DNA of 64,000 bases, taken from the NCBI RefSeq assembly GCF_001679045.1, contig NZ_LYCK01000011.1, positions 1 to 64,000 of the forward strand. Reading direction: 5' to 3'. Made by a program: the position numbers and the translations under genes. This document shows, in pieces, positions 47,505-57,233 of this stretch. The notes beneath the pieces were generated by a model that searched no databases, was not told where the DNA came from, and saw only the letters and a list, made by a program, of their open reading frames with translations. Every line of letters starts with the position of its first letter. Position 1 is the first letter of the stretch. Source of the stretch: Haemophilus haemolyticus (GTDB lineage Bacteria > Pseudomonadota > Gammaproteobacteria > Enterobacterales > Pasteurellaceae).

Positions 47505-48203
47505 ATGAGATTAGATAAATTTATTGCTGAAAATATGGGATTAACTCGTTCTCAAGCAACAAAAGCGATCCGCCAAAGTGCGGTAAAAATCAACGGTGAA
47601 ATTGTCAAAAGTGGCTCAGTACAAATTTCACAAGAAGACGAAATTTATTTTGAAGATGAATTATTAACTTGGGTCGAAGAAGGCCAGTATTTTATGTTGA
47701 ATAAACCACAAGGCTGTGTTTGTTCTAATGATGACGGCAACTATCCAACAATTTATCAATTTTTCGATTACCCTTTGGCTGGAAAACTACATAGCGCGGG
47801 TCGCTTAGATGTGGATACGACAGGTCTCGTATTGCTTACGGATGATGGACAATGGTCACATCGCATCACTTCGCCAAAACATCATTGTGAAAAAACCTAT
47901 TTGGTGACATTAGCTGATCCCGTAGAAGAAAATTATGCTGCGGCTTGTGCGGAAGGCATTTTATTACGCGGAGAAAAAGAGCCCACTAAACCAGCAAAAT
48001 TAGAAATCTTAGATGATTACAATGTGAATCTGACCATTTCTGAAGGTCGCTATCATCAAGTAAAACGTATGTTTGCCGCACTTGGGAATAAAGTTGTTGG
48101 GTTACATCGCTGGAAAATTGGGGATGTTGTGTTAGATGAATCCTTAGAAGAAGGCGAATACCGCCCATTAACTCAAAGTGAAATTGAAAAGTTAGTAAAA
48201 TAA
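47505..48203 (+). CDS. rsuA: 16S rRNA pseudouridine-516 synthase
   Basis: 232 residues with an N-terminal S4 RNA-binding domain (1-60). The catalytic domain has the motif GRLDVDTTGLVLLTDDG with nucleophile D102. It converts U516 of 16S rRNA to pseudouridine during 30S assembly. Length and sequence match E. coli RsuA (231). It is followed 1 base later by the bcr start, so the two are co-transcribed. Confidence 0.96.
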   Translation: MRLDKFIAENMGLTRSQATKAIRQSAVKINGEIVKSGSVQISQEDEIYFEDELLTWVEEGQYFMLNKPQGCVCSNDDGNYPTIYQFFDYPLAGKLHSAGRLDVDTTGLVLLTDDGQWSHRITSPKHHCEKTYLVTLADPVEENYAAACAEGILLRGEKEPTKPAKLEILDDYNVNLTISEGRYHQVKRMFAALGNKVVGLHRWKIGDVVLDESLEEGEYRPLTQSEIEKLVK

Positions 48204-48204
48204 T

Positions 48205-49407
48205 ATGAATCAACAAAAATCTACTTTTATCTTTATTCTTACCCTCGGTATTCTCTCCATGCTACCGCCTTTTGGCGTGGATATGTATTTGCCGTCTTTT
48301 TTAGAAATTGCGAAAGATCTCGGCGTGAGTCCAGAACAAGTACAACACACGCTCACTTCTTTTGCTTATGGCATGGCGTTTGGTCAGCTTTTCTGGGGGC
48401 CTTTTGGTGATAGTTTCGGACGAAAACCGATCATTTTACTCGGTGTCATTGTGGGCGCATTAACAGCTTTAGTACTCACCGAAATAAATTCAGTCGGAAA
48501 TTTCACCGCTCTTCGTTTTGTGCAAGGTTTCTTTGGTGCCGCACCTGTTGTACTTTCTGGCGCATTATTACGTGATTTATTTAGTAAAGATCAGCTATCC
48601 AAAGTGATGTCCACCATCACGTTAGTATTTATGCTTGCCCCTTTAGTTGCGCCAATTATTGGTGGTTACATCGTTAAATTTTTCCATTGGCATGCGATTT
48701 TTTACGTTATTTCGCTTGTGGGATTATCAGCCGCTGCATTGGTCTTTTTCATCATTCCAGAAACCCATAAAAAAGAAAATCGTATTCCGCTGCGCTTAAA
48801 TATTATCGCTCGCAATTTCCTTCTGCTTTGGAAGCAAAAAGAAGTGCTCGGCTATATGTTTGCCGCATCCTTTGGTTTTGGTGGGTTATTTGCTTTTGTG
48901 ACTGCAGGATCAATTGTCTATATCGGCATTTATGGGGTTCCCGTCGACCAGTTCGGTTACTTCTTCATGATGAATATCGTTACGATGATCTTTGCCTCTT
49001 TTTTAAATAGCCGATTTGTCACTAAAGTGGGCGCAGAAACAATGTTACGGATAGCCCTCGCAATTCAATTCCTTTCTGGAATGTGGCTAATTTTGACCGC
49101 AATTTTAGATCTCGGTTTTTGGCCAATGGCAATTGGCGTTGCCTTTTTCGTCGGTCCAAACCCGGTGATTTCATCAAATTCAATGGCATCAGCTTTAGAA
49201 AGATGTCCTCAAATGGCAGGAACAGCAAATTCTTTGATTGGTAGCGTACGTTTTGCAGTGGGTGCAATTATGGGAAGTTTAGTCGCGTCAATGAAGATGG
49301 ATACTGCCGCACCAATGCTCTTTACTATGGGGGCATGTGTTGCGATTTCCGTGTTGGCGTATTACTTTCTAACTAGCCGAAATCTTAAAAAATCTGAGAG
49401 AAAATAA
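48205..49407 (+). CDS. bcr: Bcr/CflA-family MFS drug-efflux transporter
   Basis: 400 residues with twelve predicted membrane helices and the drug:H+ antiporter-1 motifs. These include FGVDMYLPSF in the first helix, GPFGDSFGRKPIILLG (motif A) and FVQGFFGAAPVVLSGALLRDLF (motifs B/C area). Homologous to E. coli Bcr (bicyclomycin/sulfonamide efflux), which also lies immediately downstream of rsuA. The true substrate range is unknown. Confidence 0.93.
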   Translation: MNQQKSTFIFILTLGILSMLPPFGVDMYLPSFLEIAKDLGVSPEQVQHTLTSFAYGMAFGQLFWGPFGDSFGRKPIILLGVIVGALTALVLTEINSVGNFTALRFVQGFFGAAPVVLSGALLRDLFSKDQLSKVMSTITLVFMLAPLVAPIIGGYIVKFFHWHAIFYVISLVGLSAAALVFFIIPETHKKENRIPLRLNIIARNFLLLWKQKEVLGYMFAASFGFGGLFAFVTAGSIVYIGIYGVPVDQFGYFFMMNIVTMIFASFLNSRFVTKVGAETMLRIALAIQFLSGMWLILTAILDLGFWPMAIGVAFFVGPNPVISSNSMASALERCPQMAGTANSLIGSVRFAVGAIMGSLVASMKMDTAAPMLFTMGACVAISVLAYYFLTSRNLKKSERK

Positions 49408-49424
49408 GATCACAATTCATCATT

Positions 49425-49449
49425 GTTCCCTCAATATTAGTGAGGGAAC
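49425..49449. terminator. Bidirectional terminator after bcr
   Basis: GTTCCCTCA (49425-49433) / TGAGGGAAC (49441-49449) with loop ATATTAG. Moderate T-content on both sides; it separates bcr from the convergent EamA gene. Confidence 0.7.
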
Positions 49450-49457
49450 ATTAATTT

Positions 49458-50313
49458 CTAACGTTTCGATCCTAAATAAATCGCAAATAAAGTGAGCAAT
49501 GCACCAAGCCATTGCCAAAGATTAATCGCTTTATCCAAATAGAAATAATCAATCAACAATGCAGCTACTGGCTCCGTGAGTAACAATAATCCAGTAACAC
49601 TTAGAGAAAGCAAAGGGATTGAATAAGCAATCATGCTCCAAGCAATGCACTGCATTACTGCACCGTAAATGACGACTAATCCCCAATCCTGCCATGTTGT
49701 TGGATAAAGATTGTTTGAAAGATGGGACAAGCAGCACTAAAGCACCTGTCAAACTGATAATTAACATCAATGGAAATAATGCCGTTTGCTCTTCTTGATG
49801 AACTTTTTTCACCATCACCATAGAACCAGCCAACATTACCGCTGAAATTAAACCAATCACGATGCCATAAATGCCGTCAATATTATGCTGTAATTCTTCG
49901 ACGGAAATTAACGCGACACCAAGCACAGCTAAAAACAAGCTGAGTATTTGTAGTTTACTTTGACGTTCTGCAAAAAAGACAAAACCAATGGCTGCCAAAC
50001 AAAAAATTTGCAAGCTATTTAATAAGGTAGAAATGCCAGGACCTACGGCGTAAATACTTTCATGCCAAAAGGCAAGATCAAACGCTAAAAATCCCCCTGA
50101 AAGTGCGGCAAAAAATAAGGCTTTTTTACTTTTTGGAAAATGTTGGCGTTTTAGTTTCATTAAAAAATAGAAAATGCCCGATGCAATTAATAATCGCCAA
50201 AAAGCAATTGCATAAGCACAGACAGGCACAAACTTAACAATCAAACTACCTAAGCCAAATAAAATACAGCCTACCACCAACATCAAAGAGGCAATATTAT
50301 TTTGCTTTTCCAT
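49458..50313 (-). pseudogene. EamA/DMT-family transporter gene interrupted by a frameshift
   Basis: A drug/metabolite transporter of about 285 codons read in two frames. The N-terminal part runs from the ATG at 50313 through ...LVLLVPSFK. The remainder (LYPTTWQDWGLVVIYGAVM... to LGSKR) continues in another frame, equivalent to one extra base near 49709-49735. If uninterrupted it would have ten helices and two EamA repeats. As read, translation continues out of frame for about 60 residues and loses the last three or four helices. The start overlaps the upstream gene stop (TAATG). It may be a true pseudogene, a phase state, or a sequencing error; no long homopolymer is present. Confidence 0.75.
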
Positions 50314-51113
50314 TAAGCGAAGAGCATCCATAACGGCAAGCAAACCGCAATAAATAATAGGATAAATAAACTATTGGCAGATAATTTCCACTTTTGGAAA
50401 CTATGCAGAATCAGAATAGCTGCAATAACAAAATGGCAAACAAAATAAATGATGTAAGCGAAAATACTGTCAGAATTAACCACACTTTCCATGCCATTTA
50501 AAAGTAAAAATAAGAACATTGCCAAAGCATTTAAGGACAGCAATATAATCATGGCTAAGGGCAACAATGCAATAAAACCTTGTAAACGATTTCGTGCAAT
50601 AACAAGCGCAAGATTTGCCAAAATCACTCCAGATAAAATCGGTGCAAACGGGTTATATCCAGCAAAATCACTCGCAGGAAGCACGGTAAAAATCATTAAA
50701 TAACTCAAGCAACCTAAACCCGCAATTAATGCAGCCATCAATAAAAAGCTGTTACGGATTTTTTCAGTTTTTGGTTGTTTCCAAATAAAATACACGACAG
50801 AAAGACCACATACGCTCATCACATTAGTAAGCGTGTGATTATTCTGTAATAGACTTATCACCAACCACACCGCCCAATAAATAGCAAAAGTCAGATTAAC
50901 TTTGATTAAACGACCACGTTGTCCTGGGCAAATTTCGCCACGATAAAACACCAACAACGAAATTAGCTGTGCAACCAACACACCTACACCTAAATGAGGC
51001 ATTGTTTGCTTTTCAGATTGCAAAGAAAAAATAAATAGATCGATGCCAAGCACCATTGAGATCGATAATACCGCAAGCAATGCCGCGATATATTTAGAAG
51101 ATTGTTCTGACAT
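50313..51113 (-). CDS. Polytopic inner-membrane protein of unknown function
   Basis: 266 residues, very hydrophobic, with about eight to nine predicted helices and only short loops; no motif I can assign. It precedes the broken EamA gene with TAATG overlap, so the two form one operon and may have been functional partners. It is divergent from the TRIC-channel gene. No signal peptide is needed. Confidence 0.7.
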   Translation of the reverse strand: MSEQSSKYIAALLAVLSISMVLGIDLFIFSLQSEKQTMPHLGVGVLVAQLISLLVFYRGEICPGQRGRLIKVNLTFAIYWAVWLVISLLQNNHTLTNVMSVCGLSVVYFIWKQPKTEKIRNSFLLMAALIAGLGCLSYLMIFTVLPASDFAGYNPFAPILSGVILANLALVIARNRLQGFIALLPLAMIILLSLNALAMFLFLLLNGMESVVNSDSIFAYIIYFVCHFVIAAILILHSFQKWKLSANSLFILLFIAVCLPLWMLFA

Positions 51114-51210
51114 AATTTTGACGTCTGAAAAAATAATGCGCCATTATGCTAAAAATTCATTAAATTTTAAAGTAGAATGAAACCAATTATAACCGCACTT
51201 AGGTACATGA

Positions 51211-51873
51211 ATGTTACTTAGTATTTTATATATCATCGGTATCACCGCTGAAGGAATGACAGGTGCACTTGCGGCTGGTCGTGAAAAAATGGATATTTTT
51301 GGCGTGATAATTATCGCGTCCGTCACTGCCATTGGCGGCGGCTCTGTGCGTGATGTACTACTCGGGCATTACCCTCTTGGCTGGGTTAAGCACCCGGAAT
51401 ATTTTTTAATGGTGGCAAGTGCTGCGGTGATTACCGTATATGTTGCGCCATTCATTAATCATTTTATGCGCTACTTTCGCACTATTTTCTTGGTGCTTGA
51501 TGCGATGGGATTAGTGGTGTATTCCATTATTGGCGCACAAATTGCGATGGATATGGGACATGGCCTCACCATTGTAAGCATTGCAGGCTGTATTACAGGG
51601 GCCTTTGGCGGGGTTCTACGCGATATGCTATGCAATCGAATTCCTCTCGTGTTCCAAAAAGAACTCTACGCCAGTATTGCGCTATTTGCCACGCTAACTT
51701 ATTACGCATTAAGCACACTTCAAGTAGAACATACGCTTGCCGTATTACTCACACTTATTAGTAGCTTTACTTTACGCCTTTTAGCCATTCATTTTGAATG
51801 GGGTTTGCCGGTGTTTAATTACCAAGAACTCACATCGGAAGAACAAGATAAGCTGCCAAATAAAAAGAAATAA
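51211..51873 (+). CDS. TRIC-family cation channel (UPF0126, YadS/YicG-like)
   Basis: 220 residues with seven predicted helices in two tandem repeats. Each repeat carries the glycine-rich/Arg-Asp signature ([13 protein letters not shown] and [12 protein letters not shown]). Bacterial TRIC proteins are trimeric monovalent cation channels; the physiological role is unclear. An uptake core is 10 bases upstream. proA begins 20 bases after the stop, so co-transcription is likely. Confidence 0.88.
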   Translation: MLLSILYIIGITAEGMTGALAAGREKMDIFGVIIIASVTAIGGGSVRDVLLGHYPLGWVKHPEYFLMVASAAVITVYVAPFINHFMRYFRTIFLVLDAMGLVVYSIIGAQIAMDMGHGLTIVSIAGCITGAFGGVLRDMLCNRIPLVFQKELYASIALFATLTYYALSTLQVEHTLAVLLTLISSFTLRLLAIHFEWGLPVFNYQELTSEEQDKLPNKKK

Positions 51874-51893
51874 ATACAATAAAGGAAATAACT

Positions 51894-53147
51894 ATGTTAG
51901 AACAAATGGGTAAACAAGCCAAAGATGCTGCATTTATCTTAGCTCAACTCACCACTGCTGAAAAAAATCGTGCATTATCCATTATTGCAGAACAACTCGA
52001 ACAACAAGCACCGCTTATCTTAGCCGAAAACGCAAAAGATATTGAACTTGCCAAACAAAATGGATTGTCTGATGCCTTAATTGATCGCCTACTGCTCACA
52101 CAAGAACGTTTGCAAGGCATTGCTGATGATGTACGCCATGTTATTTCACTTTCAGATCCCGTAGGGAAAATCATAGACGGCGGTACATTGGATAGCGGAC
52201 TTAAAATCGAACGCGTACGCACTCCGCTCGGCGTCATTGGCACAATTTATGAGGCTCGCCCAAATGTGACCATTGATGTGGCAAGTCTTTGCCTTAAAAC
52301 CGGTAATGCAGTGATTTTACGCGGCGGTAAGGAAACACAGTTTTCTAACAAGATCTTAATCGAAGTTGTGCAAAATGCTTTGCAGCAAGCCGGCTTACCA
52401 AAATTCGCAGTGCAAGCCATTACTGATCCAAACCGTGAACTCGTTATGCAATTATTAAAACTAGATCGCTATGTAGATATGGTTATTCCTCGTGGTGGAG
52501 CGGGTTTACATGAATTGTGTAAACAACATTCGACTATTCCTGTTATTGTGGGTGGCGTGGGTGTTTGCCATACTTTCGTTGAAGAAAGTGCGGATCAAAA
52601 TAAAGCGATTTTTGTTATTGATAACGCTAAAACCCAACGTCCAAGCACCTGTAACACATTGGAGACGTTGTTAGTTCAGCGTTCTATTGCTGAAGAATTT
52701 TTACCAAAACTCGTCTCTCACCTTTCCGCTAAAAACGTAAAATATCATGCAAAATCCACCGCACTTAATATATTGAAACAAGCGGGTGCGAATGTCTGCG
52801 AAGTGACAGAAAAAGAATTGCGTGAAGAATGGGGATCATTGGATTTGAATGTCGTTGTTGTGGAAGATGTTCATGCCGCTATTGAGCATATCCGCCAATA
52901 TGGTACGCAACATTCTGAAAGTATTTTAACTTCCTCACAAAATCTAGCCCGTCAATTTATTAATCAAGTCGATGCCGCCGCCGTTTATGTGAATGCAAGC
53001 ACACGCTTTACTGACGGCGGACAATTTGGATTAGGCGCAGAAGTTGCCGTGAGTACCCAAAAACTCCACGCTCGAGGCCCTATGGGATTAGAAGCATTAA
53101 CTAGTTATAAATGGGTGTGTGAAGGCGAATACACCGTTCGCAAATAA
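51894..53147 (+). CDS. proA: Gamma-glutamyl phosphate reductase
   Basis: 417 residues of the aldehyde dehydrogenase superfamily. Reduces glutamyl-5-phosphate to glutamate semialdehyde with NADPH in proline synthesis. Catalytic cysteine C253 is in [25 protein letters not shown] and [10 protein letters not shown] are further family segments. Length matches E. coli ProA (417). AAAGGAAATAACT precedes the ATG. proB is not adjacent. Confidence 0.97.
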   Translation: MLEQMGKQAKDAAFILAQLTTAEKNRALSIIAEQLEQQAPLILAENAKDIELAKQNGLSDALIDRLLLTQERLQGIADDVRHVISLSDPVGKIIDGGTLDSGLKIERVRTPLGVIGTIYEARPNVTIDVASLCLKTGNAVILRGGKETQFSNKILIEVVQNALQQAGLPKFAVQAITDPNRELVMQLLKLDRYVDMVIPRGGAGLHELCKQHSTIPVIVGGVGVCHTFVEESADQNKAIFVIDNAKTQRPSTCNTLETLLVQRSIAEEFLPKLVSHLSAKNVKYHAKSTALNILKQAGANVCEVTEKELREEWGSLDLNVVVVEDVHAAIEHIRQYGTQHSESILTSSQNLARQFINQVDAAAVYVNASTRFTDGGQFGLGAEVAVSTQKLHARGPMGLEALTSYKWVCEGEYTVRK

Positions 53148-53191
53148 AATCCAAAGTGCGGTAATTTTTAGAAGAGATTATTTGCATATAA

Positions 53192-53218
53192 AAAAAGTCC
53201 GCGAAATGCGGACTTTTT
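53192..53218. terminator. Bidirectional terminator between proA and dnaJ
   Basis: AAAAAGTCCGC (53192-53202) / GCGGACTTTTT (53208-53218) with loop GAAAT, flanked on both sides by A/T runs. Confidence 0.92.
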
Positions 53219-53226
53219 CATTATCT

Positions 53227-54375
53227 TTATTTGTCAGATTTACCCAAATTATCAAAGAATTTTTTCACACCGTCCAAAAATCCTGAAGATTTTGGTGCAT
53301 GTTTACTTAAATCTTTACCTTGTAAACTTTCCTCAAGTTTTTGAAGTAATTCTTTTTGCTCGCTGGTTAAATTAACGGGCGTTTCTACCACAATACGGCA
53401 AATTAAATCACCCGCATAACCACTACGTGTAGAGGCGACACCTTTGCCTCGCATGCGGAATAATTTTCCAGTTTGCGTTTCAGCTGGGATTTTAAGCTTC
53501 ACTCTGCCATCTAAGGTCGGCACTTCAATTTCACCGCCAAGGGCTGCAGTAGCAAAACTAATCGGTACTTCGCAATATAAGTTATTACCATCACGTTCAA
53601 AAATGTTATGTTCTCTCACGTGAATCACAACATATAAGTCTCCAGCTGGCGCGCCATTTTCGCCCGCTGCACCTTTGCCAGCTAAACGAAGTTGGTTGCC
53701 CGTATCTACGCCTGCAGGAATTTTTACTGAAAGATTTTCTTTCTTATGAACTCGCCCTTCGCCATGACAGCTGCGACAAGGTTTTTCAATTTTCTTACCG
53801 CTACCATGACAAGTTGGACAAATACTTTCAGATACAAAGAAACCTTGTTGACGACGAATTCGACCCGAACCGTGACAATGTGGACAAGTTTCCACTTTAG
53901 AACCTTTTTCAGCCCCAGAGCCACCACAGCTATCACAATGCGCAAGAGTATTGATTTGAATATCTTTGGTTGTACCTTTTACGGCTTCTTCTAAAGTAAT
54001 TTCTAAGTCATAACGTAAGTCTTCGCCACGAACAACACGCTGACGACCACGTCCACCACCGCCGAAAATATCGCCAAAAATATCGCCGAACATATCGCCG
54101 AAATCAGCACCACTAAAGCCACCACCGAAACCACCTGCGCCACCACCTTGTTCAAAGGCTGCGTGACCATATTGATCGTAGGCTGCGCGTTTTTGATCGT
54201 CGCCTAATACTTCATAAGCTTCATTAATTTCTTTGAATTTTTCTTCTGCTTCTTTGCTACCTTGGTTTTTATCGGGGTGATGTTTAGACGCTAAACGTTT
54301 ATACGCACGTTTAATGTCGTTCTCACTCGCCCCTTTTTGTAAGCCAAGGACTTCGTAGTAATCTTTTTTTGCCAT
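53227..54375 (-). CDS. dnaJ: Chaperone protein DnaJ (Hsp40)
   Basis: 382 residues. The J domain has HPD (33-35), and a glycine-rich linker with repeated GD(M/I)FG units follows. The zinc-binding region has four CxxCxGxG motifs ([32 protein letters not shown]), then the C-terminal substrate-binding domains. Stimulates DnaK ATP hydrolysis and delivers clients. It is downstream of dnaK on the same strand but separated by about 700 bases holding a small gene, a repeat element and a terminator. It therefore probably needs its own promoter or read-through. Confidence 0.97.
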   Translation of the reverse strand: MAKKDYYEVLGLQKGASENDIKRAYKRLASKHHPDKNQGSKEAEEKFKEINEAYEVLGDDQKRAAYDQYGHAAFEQGGGAGGFGGGFSGADFGDMFGDIFGDIFGGGGRGRQRVVRGEDLRYDLEITLEEAVKGTTKDIQINTLAHCDSCGGSGAEKGSKVETCPHCHGSGRIRRQQGFFVSESICPTCHGSGKKIEKPCRSCHGEGRVHKKENLSVKIPAGVDTGNQLRLAGKGAAGENGAPAGDLYVVIHVREHNIFERDGNNLYCEVPISFATAALGGEIEVPTLDGRVKLKIPAETQTGKLFRMRGKGVASTRSGYAGDLICRIVVETPVNLTSEQKELLQKLEESLQGKDLSKHAPKSSGFLDGVKKFFDNLGKSDK

Positions 54376-54437
54376 AGTGTTTCCGTATTTTTATTTGCAA
54401 ATATTTTGTCATTTCTGACCGCTTACATTCGCTATTT

Positions 54438-54842
54438 TTAGCAATGTGGGCAAATTGAAATGTAAATATCCACTTTTCCATTTGGATAATATTTCTCAAA
54501 ATCCACTTTATAAGCACGTTTTAATAAGCCTTGCTTTTCTTTATTCCAAATGCGTTGCCACGTTTGAACTACTGATTCATAAGTCGTGGGGAAGATTTCA
54601 TACCAAGTCAGATCTTCAATTTCAATGGTTGAAAAACTGCCTTCAGGTTTACTTTCTTGAGCAACAGCAACATCATAATAGCCCGTAAAATCCGATTCGT
54701 AATTCAGATAAACACCATAATAAGGCTCATTTTGAGGCAATTTTACAAAATTATTCTGCCAAAGCTGTCCAATCTTTTCTGCGGGATTTTCCTTTGTGTT
54801 ATGCGTACGAATTGTAGCAAGTGGATAAAGTGTAAGTGGCAT
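54438..54842 (-). CDS. GyrI-like/AraC-effector-domain small protein
   Basis: A 134-residue soluble protein whose LYPLATIRTHNTKENPAEKIGQLWQNN and YYGVYLNYESDFTGYYDVAVA segments fit the GyrI-like small-molecule binding domain. SFSTIEIEDLTWYEIFPTTYESVVQTWQRIW also fits. It lacks a DNA-binding domain. The C-terminus ends in CPHC, a possible metal or redox site. GGAATAGTT precedes the ATG. It sits between dnaK and dnaJ, an unusual position, and may be transcribed with dnaJ. Ligand unknown. Confidence 0.78.
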   Translation of the reverse strand: MPLTLYPLATIRTHNTKENPAEKIGQLWQNNFVKLPQNEPYYGVYLNYESDFTGYYDVAVAQESKPEGSFSTIEIEDLTWYEIFPTTYESVVQTWQRIWNKEKQGLLKRAYKVDFEKYYPNGKVDIYISICPHC

Positions 54843-54892
54843 AACTATTCCTTAAATTTACAAAATTCTGGGTAAATTTGACCGCTTGTAAC

Positions 54893-55015
54893 ATACGCCT
54901 CTCTTTAGCAAAGAGGGGCGGGGGGGAGATTTGGCAGAAGTAAATTTAGCTCATAAGAAAATTTGATATCGCTATCAAATCTCCCCTAACCCTCTTTTCT
55001 AAAGAGGGGACTTCT
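54893..55015. repeat. Miniature inverted-repeat element downstream of dnaK
   Basis: About 120 bases of nested dyads. Outer hairpins are CTCTTT-AGC-AAAGAG (54901-54915) and CCTCTTT-TCT-AAAGAGG (54991-55007). GAGATTTG (54926-54933) pairs with CAAATCTC (54976-54983), and a central hairpin is TTTGATA / TATCAAA (54962-54979). A run of seven G is at 54920-54926. The pattern resembles short intergenic repeats I have seen scattered in Pasteurellaceae genomes. Not coding. Confidence 0.65.
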
Positions 55016-55026
55016 TATATACACCA

Positions 55027-55050
55027 AAAGGGCGTGTTTCCACGCCCTTT
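55027..55050 (-). terminator. Terminator after dnaK
   Basis: AAAGGGCGTG (55027-55036) / CACGCCCTTT (55041-55050) with a 4-base loop, followed on the minus strand by TTGG and then TA-rich sequence. Confidence 0.8.
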
Positions 55051-55074
55051 GTTTATGCTAAGAAGAGCGGTGAA

Positions 55075-56982
55075 TTATTTATTATCTTTCACTTCTTCAA
55101 ATTCAGCATCTACCACGCCATCATCTTTTGCTGATGATTGTTGTGGTTGCTCGCCACCAGCTTGTTGAGCTTTTGCTTGAGCTGCTTGCATTAATGGTTC
55201 AGAGGCTTTAATTACCGCTTCAATTTTCGCTTCGATCTCTGCCTTGTCTTCGCCTTTTGCTGCAGTTTCAAGTTCGCTTACTGCTGCTTCAATTTTCTCT
55301 TTGTCTGAAGCAGCTAACGCATCACCTGCTTCGGTAATTTGTTTGCGAGTTGCGTGTGCGATACCATCTGCTTGGTTACGCGCTTGAACTAGCTCTTCAA
55401 ATTTACGGTCTGCATCTGCGTTTGCTTCTGCATCACGAACCATTTGTTGGATTTCTTCATCAGATAAACCTGAAGATGCTTGAATGCGGATTTGTTGCTC
55501 TTTACCTGTGTTTTTATCTTTCGCAGATACGTTGATTACGCCGTTCGCATCGATATCAAATGTTACTTCGATTTGTGGCATACCACGCGGTGCAGGATTA
55601 ATACCTTCTAGGTTGAATTGACCTAAAGATTTATTGTCTGCCGCACGTTTACGCTCACCTTGAAGAACGTGAATGGTTACCGCACTTTGGTTATCTTCTG
55701 CTGTTGAGAATACTTGCGATTTTTTAGTTGGAATCGTGGTATTTTTCTCAATTAAAGTGGTCATCACACCGCCCATGGTTTCGATACCAAGTGATAACGG
55801 AGTAACGTCTAATAAAAGAACGTCTTTCACATCACCTTTTAATACACCACCTTGAACTGCTGCACCGATTGCCACCGCTTCATCAGGGTTAACATCTTTA
55901 CGAGCTTCCTTACCAAAGAACTCTGCAACTTTTTGTTGTACAAGTGGCATACGAGTTTGGCCACCCACAAGAATAATATCGTGAATTTCACTCACGCTTT
56001 TACCTGCATCTTTTAATACATCTTTCAAAGACTCAATTGAGCTTGCCACTAAATCTTCTACTAATGCTTCTAATTTTGCACGAGTGATATTTAATGCTAA
56101 GTGTTTAGGGCCTGTCGCATCTGCAGTGATGTAAGGTAAGTTTACTTCAGTAGATTGCGCTGATGAAAGTTCAATTTTTGCTTTCTCTGCTGCTTCTTTT
56201 ACGCGTTGTAATGCCATTGGGTCATTACGTAAATCGATGTTTTGTTCTTTTTTGAACTCATCAATAATGTAATCAATTACACGGTTATCGAAGTCTTCAC
56301 CACCTAAGTGAGTGTTACCACCTGTTGCCAATACTTCGAAAGTTTGTTCGCCATCAAAGTTATCAATTTCGATGATTGAAATATCGAATGTACCACCACC
56401 TAAGTCGTAAACAGCGATCACTTGGTTCTCTTTGCTTGAACCTAAACCGAACGCTAACGCAGCCGCTGTTGGTTCATTGATGATACGTTTAACATCTAAA
56501 CCTGCGATTTTACCCGCATCAATAGTTGCTTGACGTTGTGCATCGTTAAAGTATGCTGGAACAGTAATTACCGCTTCTGTTACAGATTCACCCAAGAAAT
56601 CTTCTGCAGTTTTTTTCATTTTCTTCAATACTTCAGCAGAGATTTGCGGTGGTGCTAATTTATCACCTTTTACGTTTACCCAAGCATCACCATTGTCAGC
56701 ACGAGTAATTTCGAAAGGCATAATCTTAATATCGCGTTGAACTTCTTCGCTTTCAAAACGTCGACCAATTAAACGTTTAATCGCAAACAATGTATTTTTC
56801 GGGTTAGTGATTGCTTGACGTTTTGCTGGCTGACCAACTAAAGTTTCATTATCTGTATAAGCAATAATTGAAGGGGTTGTACGTGCACCTTCTGCATTTT
56901 CAATTACGCGAGCTTTGTCGCCGTCCATTACTGCTACACAAGAGTTTGTTGTACCTAAGTCAATACCAATAATTTTTCCCAT
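55075..56982 (-). CDS. dnaK: Chaperone protein DnaK (Hsp70)
   Basis: 635 residues. ATPase domain with the phosphate loop [14 protein letters not shown], the DLGGGTFD motif and VGGQTRMP; the substrate-binding domain and a Q/E-rich lid end in EEVKDNK. The major Hsp70, folding and disaggregating proteins with DnaJ and GrpE. The GATE segment [16 protein letters not shown] is conserved. A strong heat-shock promoter lies upstream. Confidence 0.98.
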   Translation of the reverse strand: MGKIIGIDLGTTNSCVAVMDGDKARVIENAEGARTTPSIIAYTDNETLVGQPAKRQAITNPKNTLFAIKRLIGRRFESEEVQRDIKIMPFEITRADNGDAWVNVKGDKLAPPQISAEVLKKMKKTAEDFLGESVTEAVITVPAYFNDAQRQATIDAGKIAGLDVKRIINEPTAAALAFGLGSSKENQVIAVYDLGGGTFDISIIEIDNFDGEQTFEVLATGGNTHLGGEDFDNRVIDYIIDEFKKEQNIDLRNDPMALQRVKEAAEKAKIELSSAQSTEVNLPYITADATGPKHLALNITRAKLEALVEDLVASSIESLKDVLKDAGKSVSEIHDIILVGGQTRMPLVQQKVAEFFGKEARKDVNPDEAVAIGAAVQGGVLKGDVKDVLLLDVTPLSLGIETMGGVMTTLIEKNTTIPTKKSQVFSTAEDNQSAVTIHVLQGERKRAADNKSLGQFNLEGINPAPRGMPQIEVTFDIDANGVINVSAKDKNTGKEQQIRIQASSGLSDEEIQQMVRDAEANADADRKFEELVQARNQADGIAHATRKQITEAGDALAASDKEKIEAAVSELETAAKGEDKAEIEAKIEAVIKASEPLMQAAQAKAQQAGGEQPQQSSAKDDGVVDAEFEEVKDNK

Positions 56983-57035
56983 TTTGTACTCCTAGTAAAA
57001 ATTTTAAAATTCGGGGTAATTTATTACGAGTTTTA

Positions 57036-57063
57036 AGATGTGGATATTCTTTCGCATTTCAAG
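57036..57063 (-). promoter_or_regulatory. Sigma-32 heat-shock promoter of dnaK
   Basis: On the minus strand CTTGAA (within 57057-57063) is followed after 14 bases by CCACATCT (57036-57043), close to the CTTGAA-N14-CCCCATNT consensus. It is about 55 bases before the dnaK ATG. Confidence 0.78.
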
Positions 57064-57233
57064 AGAAAATTTTAAAAATTTTTTATTTCTTAAAGTGCGG
57101 TGATTTCCGTTCTTGTTTTCAAGATAAGTCTCAAATGATGAACTTCAAGGGGAAAACAAAAATTTTCAGGCAAGAAAAAGGGATTTGTGATAAATTTGGC
57201 GAAAATTTTTACTTTAAAACAGGAAAGAAATAA

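Noticed and set aside
54446..54875. Plus-strand open frames opposite the GyrI-like gene
   Set aside because: No similarity or ribosome site; the minus-strand frame has both and fits a known domain.
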